Positions 15,940-23,117 of a stretch of DNA of 31,434 bases are shown piece after piece. Position 1 is the stretch's first letter; the number at the start of each line of letters is the position of its first letter. The notes under the pieces were generated by a model. That model was not told the DNA's origin. It ran no database searches and saw only the letters and a program-made list of their open reading frames with translations. The position numbers and the translations under genes are program-made. Source of the stretch: an uncultured Bacilli bacterium (GTDB lineage: Bacteria; Bacillota_I; Bacilli_A; RF39; UBA660); assembly GCA_934089275.1 (NCBI GenBank), contig CAKOJJ010000018.1:1-31434 (forward strand), in the 5' to 3' direction.

Positions 15940-18307
15940 ATTGATTTCTTAATTTAGCATCAAATTTTGTTTCAATATCTTTTATTACTTTATTAAATAC
16001 TACCATTACTTCTTCATCACTCAAAGTACGTGTTTCATCTTTAAATACTAATTTGTATGCCATTGATTTTTTGCCTTCTTCAATATTTTCATATATATCA
16101 AAGATATTAACTGAGTCAAGAATTCTTCCAGCACTTTTCTTAATTGCTTCTTTCATTTCAGCATTAGTAACTTCATTATTTACTATAAAAGCAAAATCCT
16201 TTTCAATACTTGGATATTTAGAAGCAGTCTTATATTTTATAGGTTTTACTTTACTTAATAAACTATTTAAGTTAAGTTCACAAACATAAATTTCATCTTT
16301 TTTAATAGATGGATGAACTCTACCTATAATACCAATTTCATTTCTATCTAACATAATTCTTGCACTCATATTTGGATGCATTTCAGGTAAATCAGTTGCT
16401 TGTACAAATGAATATCTATTTTTAAATCCCAAATAATCAAGTAAGTTTTCAACAATTCCTTTTATAACAAAGAAATCGACTTTAACATTTACGCCTAAAA
16501 CACCATTTGTTAAATAATTTCCACTCATAAGTATAGCTGCTTTAGTAGTTTCATTGTAATTGATATCGTATGTTTTAGATATTTCATATATTAAAATGTC
16601 ACTTACTTTTCTTGCTTTATTATAATCAAAAACATTCATTAACGATGGAAGTATACTTGTTCTAATTACACTTTTATCAACACTCATTGGATTTGGTAAA
16701 ATAGCATTTTCAAGTTTATCATATTTAAATATTTTAGCCATGTCTGGACTAGTTAAAGTATAAGTCTTAGCTTCATTTAAACCAGATGCTCTTAAACGAG
16801 TTGAAACCATTTTTCTTAAACGAACATCTTCACTATAACGTCCTAAACGAATTGGAACTCTAGGAACTTTAGAAACTAAGTTTTCATATCCATAGAATCT
16901 TCCGATTTCCTCTGCAATATCATTTATATTAGCTTCAACGTCTAATCTTCTACGTGGAATAACTACATGGAAAACACCATCTTCATAAGTATATCCGAAA
17001 TCTAAACGAGTTAATTCAGTTTTAACATCTTCATCAGTAAGTTCAATTCCAAGCATTTTATTAATATCGTTTTTAGTAAAATCAACACGTTTTTCAGACT
17101 TATCTATTACATCATGTTTTATTTCGCCCTTTAATACTTCACCTGATGCATACTTTTCAAGTAAGAAGCAAGCTCTTTTTATTGCCTCATCAGTATATTC
17201 AAAGTTAAGTCCTTTTCCGTAACGGATACTAGCTTCGCTTTTTAAATCAAGTCTTTGAGCAGTAAGTCTAATAGAAACTGCATCAAATATAGCAGATTCA
17301 ATTAAAACTGTTGTTGTAGATTCATCAACTTCAGTGTTTTCTCCACCCATAACACCAGCTATACATACAGGTTTTTCTCCATCAGTAATAACAATGTCAT
17401 TTTCAGTTAATTTGCGATTCTTTCCATCTAAAGTGACAATATCTTCTCCATTAACTGCATCTCTTACTAACACATGTTTTCCAAGTTTATCGTAATCAAA
17501 GAAGTGAAGTGGTTGACCATATTCAAGCATAACATAATTTGAAATATCAACAACGTTATTGATTGAACGCATACCTGCTGATTTTAAACGATTTTTAATA
17601 AAATCAGGAGATTCACCAATTTTAACGTTTTTAACCATTTTAGCAATATAATATGGACATTTTTTAGTTTCAACATCAAGACTAAATTTATCTTTAATTG
17701 ATTCATCTATTTCATGATAATCACTTTCTGGTAAATGCACACGTTTATTTAAAACTGTTGCAACTTCATAAGCAAAACCAATATGATAATAACAATCATT
17801 ATTACGACGTTTATGATTATCAAGATCATATATTGTATCGTCAAATCCAAGTACTTTTAATGGATCTTCTCCAACTTTTGAAGACATTGGAAGTTCAGTA
17901 ATACCTGCTGCATAAGTTTCATCATTTTTCTCTTCAAGGCCAAGTTCAAAAAGAGCACATATCATACCATTTGATTCAACACCTCTAATTTTTCCTTCTT
18001 TTATTTGGAAATCTCCTGGTAAAACACATTCTGGTAAAGCAACAACTACCTTTATACCTTCACGAACATTACTAGCTCCACAAACTATTTGTCTAATACC
18101 AGTTCCATCGTTAACCTTACAAACATGTAAATGATCTGAATCAGGATGATCTACACATTCTAATACTTCACCAACTACAAGATTATCGATATGATGATCT
18201 ATTACGCCTTCAACATTTAAACCGCCTTTAGTTACTTGTACTGCTAAATCTTTTAAATCTACACCATCTAAATCTACGTAATCTTTAACCCAATTCATAC
18301 TAATCAT
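15938..18307 (-). CDS. pheT: Phenylalanine-tRNA ligase beta subunit
   Basis: The 789-residue protein has the standard bacterial PheT domain order. The N-terminal B1 part leads into an OB-fold tRNA-binding domain (about 40-150, VVGEVLECVDHPDSDHLHVC). The B3/B4 editing region follows (about 210-380), then B5 (about 400-470) and the catalytic-like domain. The C-terminal FDX-ACB anticodon-binding domain spans about 697-789 (KYPSIEKDFAFIV). It pairs with PheS to form the alpha2-beta2 enzyme that charges tRNA-Phe and edits mischarged tyrosine. The ATG overlaps the pheS stop by one base (TAATG). Length is typical and no defect is visible. Confidence 0.97.
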   Translation of the reverse strand: MISMNWVKDYVDLDGVDLKDLAVQVTKGGLNVEGVIDHHIDNLVVGEVLECVDHPDSDHLHVCKVNDGTGIRQIVCGASNVREGIKVVVALPECVLPGDFQIKEGKIRGVESNGMICALFELGLEEKNDETYAAGITELPMSSKVGEDPLKVLGFDDTIYDLDNHKRRNNDCYYHIGFAYEVATVLNKRVHLPESDYHEIDESIKDKFSLDVETKKCPYYIAKMVKNVKIGESPDFIKNRLKSAGMRSINNVVDISNYVMLEYGQPLHFFDYDKLGKHVLVRDAVNGEDIVTLDGKNRKLTENDIVITDGEKPVCIAGVMGGENTEVDESTTTVLIESAIFDAVSIRLTAQRLDLKSEASIRYGKGLNFEYTDEAIKRACFLLEKYASGEVLKGEIKHDVIDKSEKRVDFTKNDINKMLGIELTDEDVKTELTRLDFGYTYEDGVFHVVIPRRRLDVEANINDIAEEIGRFYGYENLVSKVPRVPIRLGRYSEDVRLRKMVSTRLRASGLNEAKTYTLTSPDMAKIFKYDKLENAILPNPMSVDKSVIRTSILPSLMNVFDYNKARKVSDILIYEISKTYDINYNETTKAAILMSGNYLTNGVLGVNVKVDFFVIKGIVENLLDYLGFKNRYSFVQATDLPEMHPNMSARIMLDRNEIGIIGRVHPSIKKDEIYVCELNLNSLLSKVKPIKYKTASKYPSIEKDFAFIVNNEVTNAEMKEAIKKSAGRILDSVNIFDIYENIEEGKKSMAYKLVFKDETRTLSDEEVMVVFNKVIKDIETKFDAKLRNQ

Positions 18308-19356
18308 TATACTTCACCATCCTTTCTATCAAAATTTTCTACTTCTCTTAAATCTAAGTTATAGAATGTTCTTATATCTTTTATTCCATATTTCAACATA
18401 GCAATTCTTTCAGCACCAAAACCAAAAGCAAATCCTGACCAAATATTTGGATCATATCCACAGTTTCTTAAAACGTTTGGATGAACAAGACCTGCTCCAC
18501 CAATTGTAATCCAACCAGTACTTTTACATAAAGGGCAACCTTTTCCATGACATTCAAAGCATTCAATATCCATCTCTACACTAGGTTCTGTAAATTGATA
18601 ATATGAAGGACGGAATCTTGTTTTAAGTTCACTTCCAAACATATTTTGAGCAAGTACATCAAAAGTTCCTTTTAAATCACATAAGCTTATATCTTTATCA
18701 ACAAGCAATCCTTCTATTTGCATAAATTGATGTGAATGTGTTGCATCATCATCATCTCTTCTATAAGTTTTACCAGGGCAAATCATTCTTATTGGAGTTT
18801 TTCCTTCACCTTTGAGCATTGTTCTTGCTTGAACTGGACTTGTTTGACTTCTAAGCAAAATTTCATTATCTTTTAAATAAAATGTATCTTGAGCATCTCT
18901 TGCTGCATGTCCTTTTGGAATATTTAAAAGTTCAAAATTAAACCTGTCTTCTTCAATCTCTGGACCATCTACAACATCATATCCCATTGACATAAAGATA
19001 CTTTCAACGTTTTCGATAACTCTTTCTAAAATATTTGCACGTCCAAAGTTAAACTTTGTACTTGGTAAAGTAATATCAATGCTTTCATTGGCTAATTTTT
19101 CGTTTAAAGCTTTTAGTTTTAAATCATTTTCACAACTTTCAATTATAGCTGAAACTTCACTTTTTAAAGTATTAGCTAAAGCACCTATTTCTTTTCTTTC
19201 ATCAACACTTAAATCCTTCATGTTTTTAGTTAACTCTGTAATACATCCTGATTTACCAATATATTTAGCTTTTAATTCAACAATATCTTGTAAATTTTTA
19301 ACTAAGCTAATATCATTTTGTAAATTGCTTTTAATAGTTTCACATTTTTCTTTCAT
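18307..19356 (-). CDS. pheS: Phenylalanine-tRNA ligase alpha subunit
   Basis: The 349-residue class II synthetase subunit has an N-terminal coiled coil (about 1-85) and the catalytic core. The core contains FNFELLNIPKGHAARD, LLRSQTSPVQAR and the motif-2 region GKTYRRDDDDATHSHQF, and ends in FGFGAERIAMLKYGI. An insertion near 270 (CFECHGKGCPLC) has four cysteines in two CxxC pairs and could bind zinc; similar inserts occur in PheS of some low-GC bacteria. The Shine-Dalgarno site AGGAGG is eight bases before ATG. It is transcribed with pheT under the T-box leader. Confidence 0.97.
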   Translation of the reverse strand: MKEKCETIKSNLQNDISLVKNLQDIVELKAKYIGKSGCITELTKNMKDLSVDERKEIGALANTLKSEVSAIIESCENDLKLKALNEKLANESIDITLPSTKFNFGRANILERVIENVESIFMSMGYDVVDGPEIEEDRFNFELLNIPKGHAARDAQDTFYLKDNEILLRSQTSPVQARTMLKGEGKTPIRMICPGKTYRRDDDDATHSHQFMQIEGLLVDKDISLCDLKGTFDVLAQNMFGSELKTRFRPSYYQFTEPSVEMDIECFECHGKGCPLCKSTGWITIGGAGLVHPNVLRNCGYDPNIWSGFAFGFGAERIAMLKYGIKDIRTFYNLDLREVENFDRKDGEV

Positions 19357-19373
19357 AAACTTTCCCTCCTAAA

Positions 19374-19585
19374 CAAAAAAAGCCATGACTTAAGGACGGA
19401 CGAATCCGTGGTACCACCTTAATTCATGACTTATAATCATCTCAATATTTCTTAACGCGAAATCACGGTTTATGCTCCTGTGTTGAAATTCATAATATAA
19501 CCTTATTTAAGATACTTTCAGCCGATGATATCTATTCTCTAAAAATGTATTATATTATTACTTGACGCACATTCATCGCATCACT
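19374..19585 (-). promoter_or_regulatory. T-box leader of pheST (tRNA-Phe sensing)
   Basis: On the minus strand the leader carries the T-box core AAGGTGGTACCACGG (19406-19420), which binds the tRNA acceptor end. It is followed by the terminator hairpin just before the pheS ribosome site. A likely specifier TTC (Phe) with a following A is at 19485-19487 inside ATGAATTTCAACAC. Uncharged tRNA-Phe should stabilise the antiterminator and let pheST be transcribed. The core has CCACGG where CCGCGG is commoner. The 5' boundary is inferred from the promoter. Confidence 0.92.
19375..19430 (-). terminator. Regulated terminator of the T-box leader
   Basis: GTCATGAATTAAGG (19417-19430) pairs with CCTTAAGTCATGGC (19382-19395) except for one A-G mismatch and a G-U pair. 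The stem encloses a small hairpin ACGGA-TTCG-TCCGT and is followed by seven T. It competes with the antiterminator, which uses the T-box core in its loop side. Confidence 0.88.
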
Positions 19586-19591
19586 AATGCT

Positions 19592-19620
19592 AGTTTACAT
19601 CATTATTTCCTTTAAGTCAA
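19592..19620 (-). promoter_or_regulatory. Promoter of the pheST T-box leader
   Basis: On the minus strand, TTGACT, a 17-base spacer and TAAACT place the transcript start near 19585, which gives a leader of about 230 bases before pheS. Confidence 0.7.
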
Positions 19621-19622
19621 TC

Positions 19623-19644
19623 AAAAAAACTTGCCTAAGCAAGT
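19623..19644 (-). terminator. Intrinsic terminator of the YfcC-like gene
   Basis: On the minus strand the stem ACTTGC/GCAAGT with loop TTAG is followed by a T run. It lies four bases after the stop and just before the pheST promoter. Confidence 0.85.
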
Positions 19645-19648
19645 CTTT

Positions 19649-21100
19649 TTATATAACCATTAATATTATTAAAATAATGATAATTACTACTAATAATGCT
19701 AGTAAGAATTTCCAAATATCTTTAAACCATTCTTTTAATGAAATATCAAACATTGATAAACCAAATACAAGAATAGCACTTGTTGGAGCAATGAAACTTA
19801 CTAATCCATAAGCTGCTTGTAGAGCAAATGCAGCAGCGTTTAGATTACTAAATCCAGTAAATGCACCAGCAAGTAATGAAACTACATATTGGAAGTCAAC
19901 AGCAAATAGAGTTGTTAAAATAGTAGAAACAAATATAGTAGCTATATTAGTTCCCATTCCAAGAATTAAACTTACAAGTCCTGGAACTCTTGGATAAATA
20001 ACACTTATTTCAAGTACTGTATAAACAACAACTAGTAATGCAAGTGGTTTTCCAATAGTTTTGAATCCACTAACAAATTCTTCTGCTACTTTACTAAATG
20101 GAATTTTATAGATAAATTTAATTATCAAACCAGCAATTAAGATTAATCCACCACCGATGAATAAATCCCAGTTACCAAATTCAGCAAGTGTTCCACCAAG
20201 TACATGAGAATATACATTTGAGTTAAATAAAGTTGCATCTTTAATCCAAGTAAGTGCATCTTTAAATGCTGTTACACCAAATGCTGTTTGCCATCCAATA
20301 TATGCCATTATTAAACTTACAAAAAGTATAATAATACATAAAACCAATGGTAATACTCTAGCATTCTTTTTATCTGCTGCTTTAATTTCTTCACCCATAA
20401 ATGGATCAACTAAAGCATTTTCCTTAGTTCCTTGAACTTTATTCATTCTTACAAAAGTAAAGAACATAAGTAATACATATGCAATTACAAAAAGAATGAT
20501 TGTTGCAAATAACTCATTACCATAACTTACTCCTAAACCAGTAGAAGTATTAGCAAGTTGACCACTGATTCTTGTAGAATATGTTGCTCCTAAAATACCA
20601 ATTAATACTGCTCCAAATGTTGCAGTAACTCCACTTACTTTATCAACTTTTAATTTGCTTAAAATTGATATTACAAATGGAATAAGAGCAAATATTGCAA
20701 ATTGTTCAGTACTTACACCTGAGATACAAGCAATAATAAATGCAGCTATACCTACAAATATTTTTTCCTTTCCTTCAAATTTCTTTGCAATGTTATCAGT
20801 TAGTTTTTGATATGCAGCAGTTGAACCTAATAATTTATAGAATCCTGCAACTACAAATGCAAACACAAATATAGTTGTAAAATAATAAATTACTAATTGT
20901 CCGTAAGTAGTTATATCAAATAAACCTACTCTTGTATCTTCTGCAGTAGTTGTAAATAGACCAAATTTTTCTGCATAACTTAATCCAAGTTTACCATTAC
21001 TATAATATGCTTCTGGGAAAATCCATGTAAGTACAATAGCAATAACTAAAGTGATTAATGCTCCAACTAATAAACTATGCTTTTCACATAATTTCTTCAT
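19649..21100 (-). CDS. YfcC-like membrane carrier (ion transporter superfamily)
   Basis: The 483-residue protein has about twelve hydrophobic segments in two halves. Polar re-entrant-like stretches occur in each half: ISGVSTEQFAIFALIP near 145 and APTSAILVFGLSM near 440. This pattern fits the YfcC / C4-dicarboxylate or arginine-ornithine carrier-like group of the ion transporter superfamily. The substrate cannot be assigned, and close relatives are annotated inconsistently. The gene is monocistronic, with an extended -10 promoter (TGTTATAAT), a GGAGG ribosome site and its own terminator. Confidence 0.65.
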   Translation of the reverse strand: MKKLCEKHSLLVGALITLVIAIVLTWIFPEAYYSNGKLGLSYAEKFGLFTTTAEDTRVGLFDITTYGQLVIYYFTTIFVFAFVVAGFYKLLGSTAAYQKLTDNIAKKFEGKEKIFVGIAAFIIACISGVSTEQFAIFALIPFVISILSKLKVDKVSGVTATFGAVLIGILGATYSTRISGQLANTSTGLGVSYGNELFATIILFVIAYVLLMFFTFVRMNKVQGTKENALVDPFMGEEIKAADKKNARVLPLVLCIIILFVSLIMAYIGWQTAFGVTAFKDALTWIKDATLFNSNVYSHVLGGTLAEFGNWDLFIGGGLILIAGLIIKFIYKIPFSKVAEEFVSGFKTIGKPLALLVVVYTVLEISVIYPRVPGLVSLILGMGTNIATIFVSTILTTLFAVDFQYVVSLLAGAFTGFSNLNAAAFALQAAYGLVSFIAPTSAILVFGLSMFDISLKEWFKDIWKFLLALLVVIIIILIILMVI

Positions 21101-21120
21101 TATTCTAACCTCCTATACCA

Positions 21121-21129
21121 ATTATAACA
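21121..21129 (-). promoter_or_regulatory. Extended -10 promoter of the YfcC-like gene
   Basis: TGTTATAAT on the minus strand lies about 20 bases before the start. It is identical to the parA and thioredoxin-like promoters. A TTTACA 15 bases upstream is too close to be an ideal -35. Confidence 0.6.
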
Positions 21130-21168
21130 CATTATCAAGTATGTAAATATTTTTTTTATTGATATTCA

Positions 21169-21194
21169 TAAAAAAAATACTATTTCATAGTATT
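21169..21194 (-). terminator. Minus-strand terminator upstream of gerQ-like, probably ending the antisense tail of the hydrolase mRNA
   Basis: On the minus strand the 8-bp stem AATACTAT/ATAGTATT with loop GAA is followed by about seven T. The nearest minus-strand gene upstream is the hydrolase at 21538-22062, so its transcript would run across the plus-strand gerQ-like gene before stopping here. On the plus strand the same hairpin lies in the gerQ-like 5' region without a T run. Confidence 0.6.
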
Positions 21195-21212
21195 AATTAG
21201 AGGTGAAAATTT

Positions 21213-21551
21213 ATGAATGGAACATATTATCCAAATCCAACATTTCCAAATAATATGAACGGATATGATAATTCAATGGAAGAGGTTTCATCAAATCAAG
21301 TTAGTAATGATGAACAAAGTTACATTGAAAATATTTTAAGAATGAACAAAGGAAAAAAATGCAAGGTATTCGCATCTTTCCCAGATAGTAATGAATGGCG
21401 AGACCGAATATATGACGGCATTATTGAACAAGCAGGAAAAGACCATTTGATAATGTCAAGTCCAGAAACAGGAGATTGGTATTTAATACCACTTATCTAT
21501 TTTAACTGGGTTGAATTTGAAGAACCGATCAATTATATTAAAGCATTTTAG
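21213..21551 (+). CDS. gerQ: GerQ-like spore coat protein homologue
   Basis: The 112-residue protein has an Asn/Pro/Tyr-rich N-terminus (1-37). A GerQ core follows, with QSYIENILRMNKGKKCKVF, DRIYDGIIEQAGKDHLIM and SSPETGDWYLIPLIYFNWV, and the end EEPINYIKAF. In Bacillus GerQ is a coat protein needed for CwlJ-dependent cortex breakdown at germination and is cross-linked by a transglutaminase. Whether this organism sporulates is not shown; no other sporulation gene is in the window. GAGGTGA lies six bases before ATG. Its 3' end overlaps the convergent hydrolase gene by 14 bases. No clear promoter was found upstream. Confidence 0.85.
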   Translation: MNGTYYPNPTFPNNMNGYDNSMEEVSSNQVSNDEQSYIENILRMNKGKKCKVFASFPDSNEWRDRIYDGIIEQAGKDHLIMSSPETGDWYLIPLIYFNWVEFEEPINYIKAF

Positions 21552-22062
21552 AAAAATACTCTAAGTTTTTTCTTTCATCTCCAATCGTTGTAGATAAATA
21601 ATGTCCTGGATATAATTTAATAGAATCATCATATGAAAGTATTGTTTCAATACTTTTTTTCATGTCCATTTCATTACCACCTAAATCTGTTCTACCAATT
21701 GAACCATAAAACACAAAATCACCAACGAACATAACATTATCATCCTTAAAATATACACTTATAGAATCATCAGTGTGGCCAGGCGTGGGAATTACTTTAA
21801 AAGTAAATACTCCAATATTATTTTCCTTTTTTAAATTACTATAATCATATACTTTAGCATTATAATAGTTTTTAACACTTTCCAAAGCTCCAACATGATC
21901 AAAATGATGATGAGTAATAATTATTCCAACTACTTTACCAGTTATATTTTCAATAATCTTATTTTCTTCAGCTCCTGGATCAATTATCAAAATTTCTCCA
22001 TCTTTTTCAAGTATATAACAATTAGTTTCTAAACTTCCTACAACAACACTTTTTATATTCAT
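21538..22062 (-). CDS. MBL-fold hydrolase, glyoxalase-II-like
   Basis: The 174-residue metallo-beta-lactamase-fold enzyme has an intact two-metal site. HHHFDH at 51-56 supplies His51, His53, Asp55 and His56. PGHTDDS gives His96, GDFVFYGSIGRTD gives Asp115 and YPGH gives His154. The GSIGRTDLGG segment is typical of short YcbL/GloB-like hydrolases that cleave thioesters such as S-lactoylglutathione. They lack the long C-terminal substrate domain of classic glyoxalase II, as here. The physiological substrate is unknown. It is divergent from lemA over a 50-base gap and convergent with gerQ-like, with overlapping 3' ends. Confidence 0.9.
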   Translation of the reverse strand: MNIKSVVVGSLETNCYILEKDGEILIIDPGAEENKIIENITGKVVGIIITHHHFDHVGALESVKNYYNAKVYDYSNLKKENNIGVFTFKVIPTPGHTDDSISVYFKDDNVMFVGDFVFYGSIGRTDLGGNEMDMKKSIETILSYDDSIKLYPGHYLSTTIGDERKNLEYFSKML

Positions 22063-22086
22063 TATTATTTCCTTTCTAAAAAAATC

Positions 22087-22102
22087 ATGGTATACTTACC
22101 AT
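22087..22102 (+). promoter_or_regulatory. Inverted repeat over the lemA extended -10 promoter
   Basis: ATGGTA-TACT-TACCAT is a perfect inverted repeat. It contains TGGTATACT, an extended -10 (22089-22096 region) for the plus-strand lemA-like gene whose start is 17 bases away. The repeat also lies in the only gap available for the divergent hydrolase promoter. It could be a small operator, or simply a short hairpin in DNA; no regulator is known. Confidence 0.45.
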
Positions 22103-22112
22103 AGGTGGTAAC

Positions 22113-22640
22113 ATGATAAAAATAATATTAACAATTATAATCGTAATATCATTATTAGCACTTTTATTTATTTCATTATACACGAAAATACTCGTTTCTA
22201 AAACAAGAGTTTTAAAAGCTGAAAAAGAAATTGAAAATGAATTAAATAAAAGATATAAAATAATAGAAAAAATGAAACCAATAATTGAAAAGTCAACTAA
22301 AAAAGAAATAAAAGATTTTAAAGAATTAGAAGATTTGAAAAAAACTAACGTTTCTACATTTGATATTGATGCTAAAATTGAAACAACAATTCAAACTATT
22401 GAAATAATTAGAAATGATTATCCTAAATTAGACAAGAAAAAAGATTTTAAAGAACTAGTAACTAAATTAGAAGAATCAACAACATATATAAACGCAGCTA
22501 AATCATACTTTAATAGCTATAATAAAAATCTACTTACGTATTCTAGAAAATTTCCAACAAATATAATGTGTTTAATTATGAAAATAAAAAAGAAACCTTA
22601 TTATGAAGGAAAAGATGTTTTCAGTGATATAGACATTTAG
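22113..22640 (+). CDS. lemA: LemA-family membrane protein
   Basis: The 175-residue protein has an N-terminal membrane helix (about 4-25) followed by a mainly helical domain. The LemA pattern is visible as KAEKEIENELNKRYKIIEKM after the anchor and, later, IIRNDYPKLDKKKDFKELVTKLEES. The typical AKSYFNSYNKNLLTYSRKFPT and a short aromatic end complete it. LemA proteins are anchored at the cytoplasmic membrane with the helical bundle outside or periplasmic; their biochemical role is unsettled. Ribosome site AGGTGG is four bases before ATG. The stop lies in the loop of its own terminator. Confidence 0.88.
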   Translation: MIKIILTIIIVISLLALLFISLYTKILVSKTRVLKAEKEIENELNKRYKIIEKMKPIIEKSTKKEIKDFKELEDLKKTNVSTFDIDAKIETTIQTIEIIRNDYPKLDKKKDFKELVTKLEESTTYINAAKSYFNSYNKNLLTYSRKFPTNIMCLIMKIKKKPYYEGKDVFSDIDI

Positions 22641-22654
22641 TCTATATTTTTTTT
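22627..22654 (+). terminator. Intrinsic terminator of lemA, stop codon in its loop
   Basis: The stem ATATAGAC/GTCTATAT with loop ATTTA is followed by eight T. The TAG stop spans the loop and the first base of the right arm. Confidence 0.9.
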
Positions 22655-22656
22655 GC

Positions 22657-22690
22657 AAAAAAAATGTTGATAACTTTTAAATTATCAACA
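22657..22690 (-). terminator. Intrinsic terminator of the giant-protein operon
   Basis: On the minus strand TGTTGATAA/TTATCAACA form a 9-bp stem with an 8-base loop, followed by eight T. It is convergent with the lemA terminator, separated by two bases. Confidence 0.88.
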
Positions 22691-22695
22691 ATTTA

Positions 22696-23097
22696 TTATT
22701 TATTAATTTTATAAGTAAGTTTATCTGAATCACTTAAATCTTGGTCAATGCTTATTCTTAATACTTTTCCTTCATCTTTTTCAAGAGTTTCTCCTATGTA
22801 TCCTGTAAGAGTTGTTGTTTTATCTTTTCCTTCTAGTATTACATTTATTGTTTTTAAATTATATACTTCTCCACTTTCATTATATACGTTTGCTGTAAAT
22901 GTACTTACTCCATCTTTGTATTCTAAACTTGCATCTTCCATTGATAATCCATCTACTGTTTGATTTCTTAAATATCCTGTATTTGGATTACTTAATGTAT
23001 TTCTTACTATCAATCCTGCAACTACTACTAGGAAGATACTTCCTAGTAGAATTGCTGTTCTTTTATTTTCTTTTATCATTTCTATAATTTTTTTCAT
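22696..23097 (-). CDS. Small membrane-anchored protein next to the giant surface protein
   Basis: The 133-residue protein has a short basic N-terminus, one membrane helix (about 15-33) and an extracytoplasmic beta-rich domain of about 95 residues. The pattern ASLEYKDGVSTFTANVYNESGEVYNLKTI resembles the FxLYD-type beta-sandwich found in many lipoproteins and small surface proteins. No lipobox and no catalytic residues are seen. It starts 20 bases after the giant gene with a GGGAG ribosome site and shares its terminator, so the two are probably co-transcribed. A role as partner or assembly factor of the giant protein is inference from position only. Confidence 0.7.
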   Translation of the reverse strand: MKKIIEMIKENKRTAILLGSIFLVVVAGLIVRNTLSNPNTGYLRNQTVDGLSMEDASLEYKDGVSTFTANVYNESGEVYNLKTINVILEGKDKTTTLTGYIGETLEKDEGKVLRISIDQDLSDSDKLTYKINK

Positions 23098-23117
23098 CTT
23101 TTACTCTCCCTATAAAA

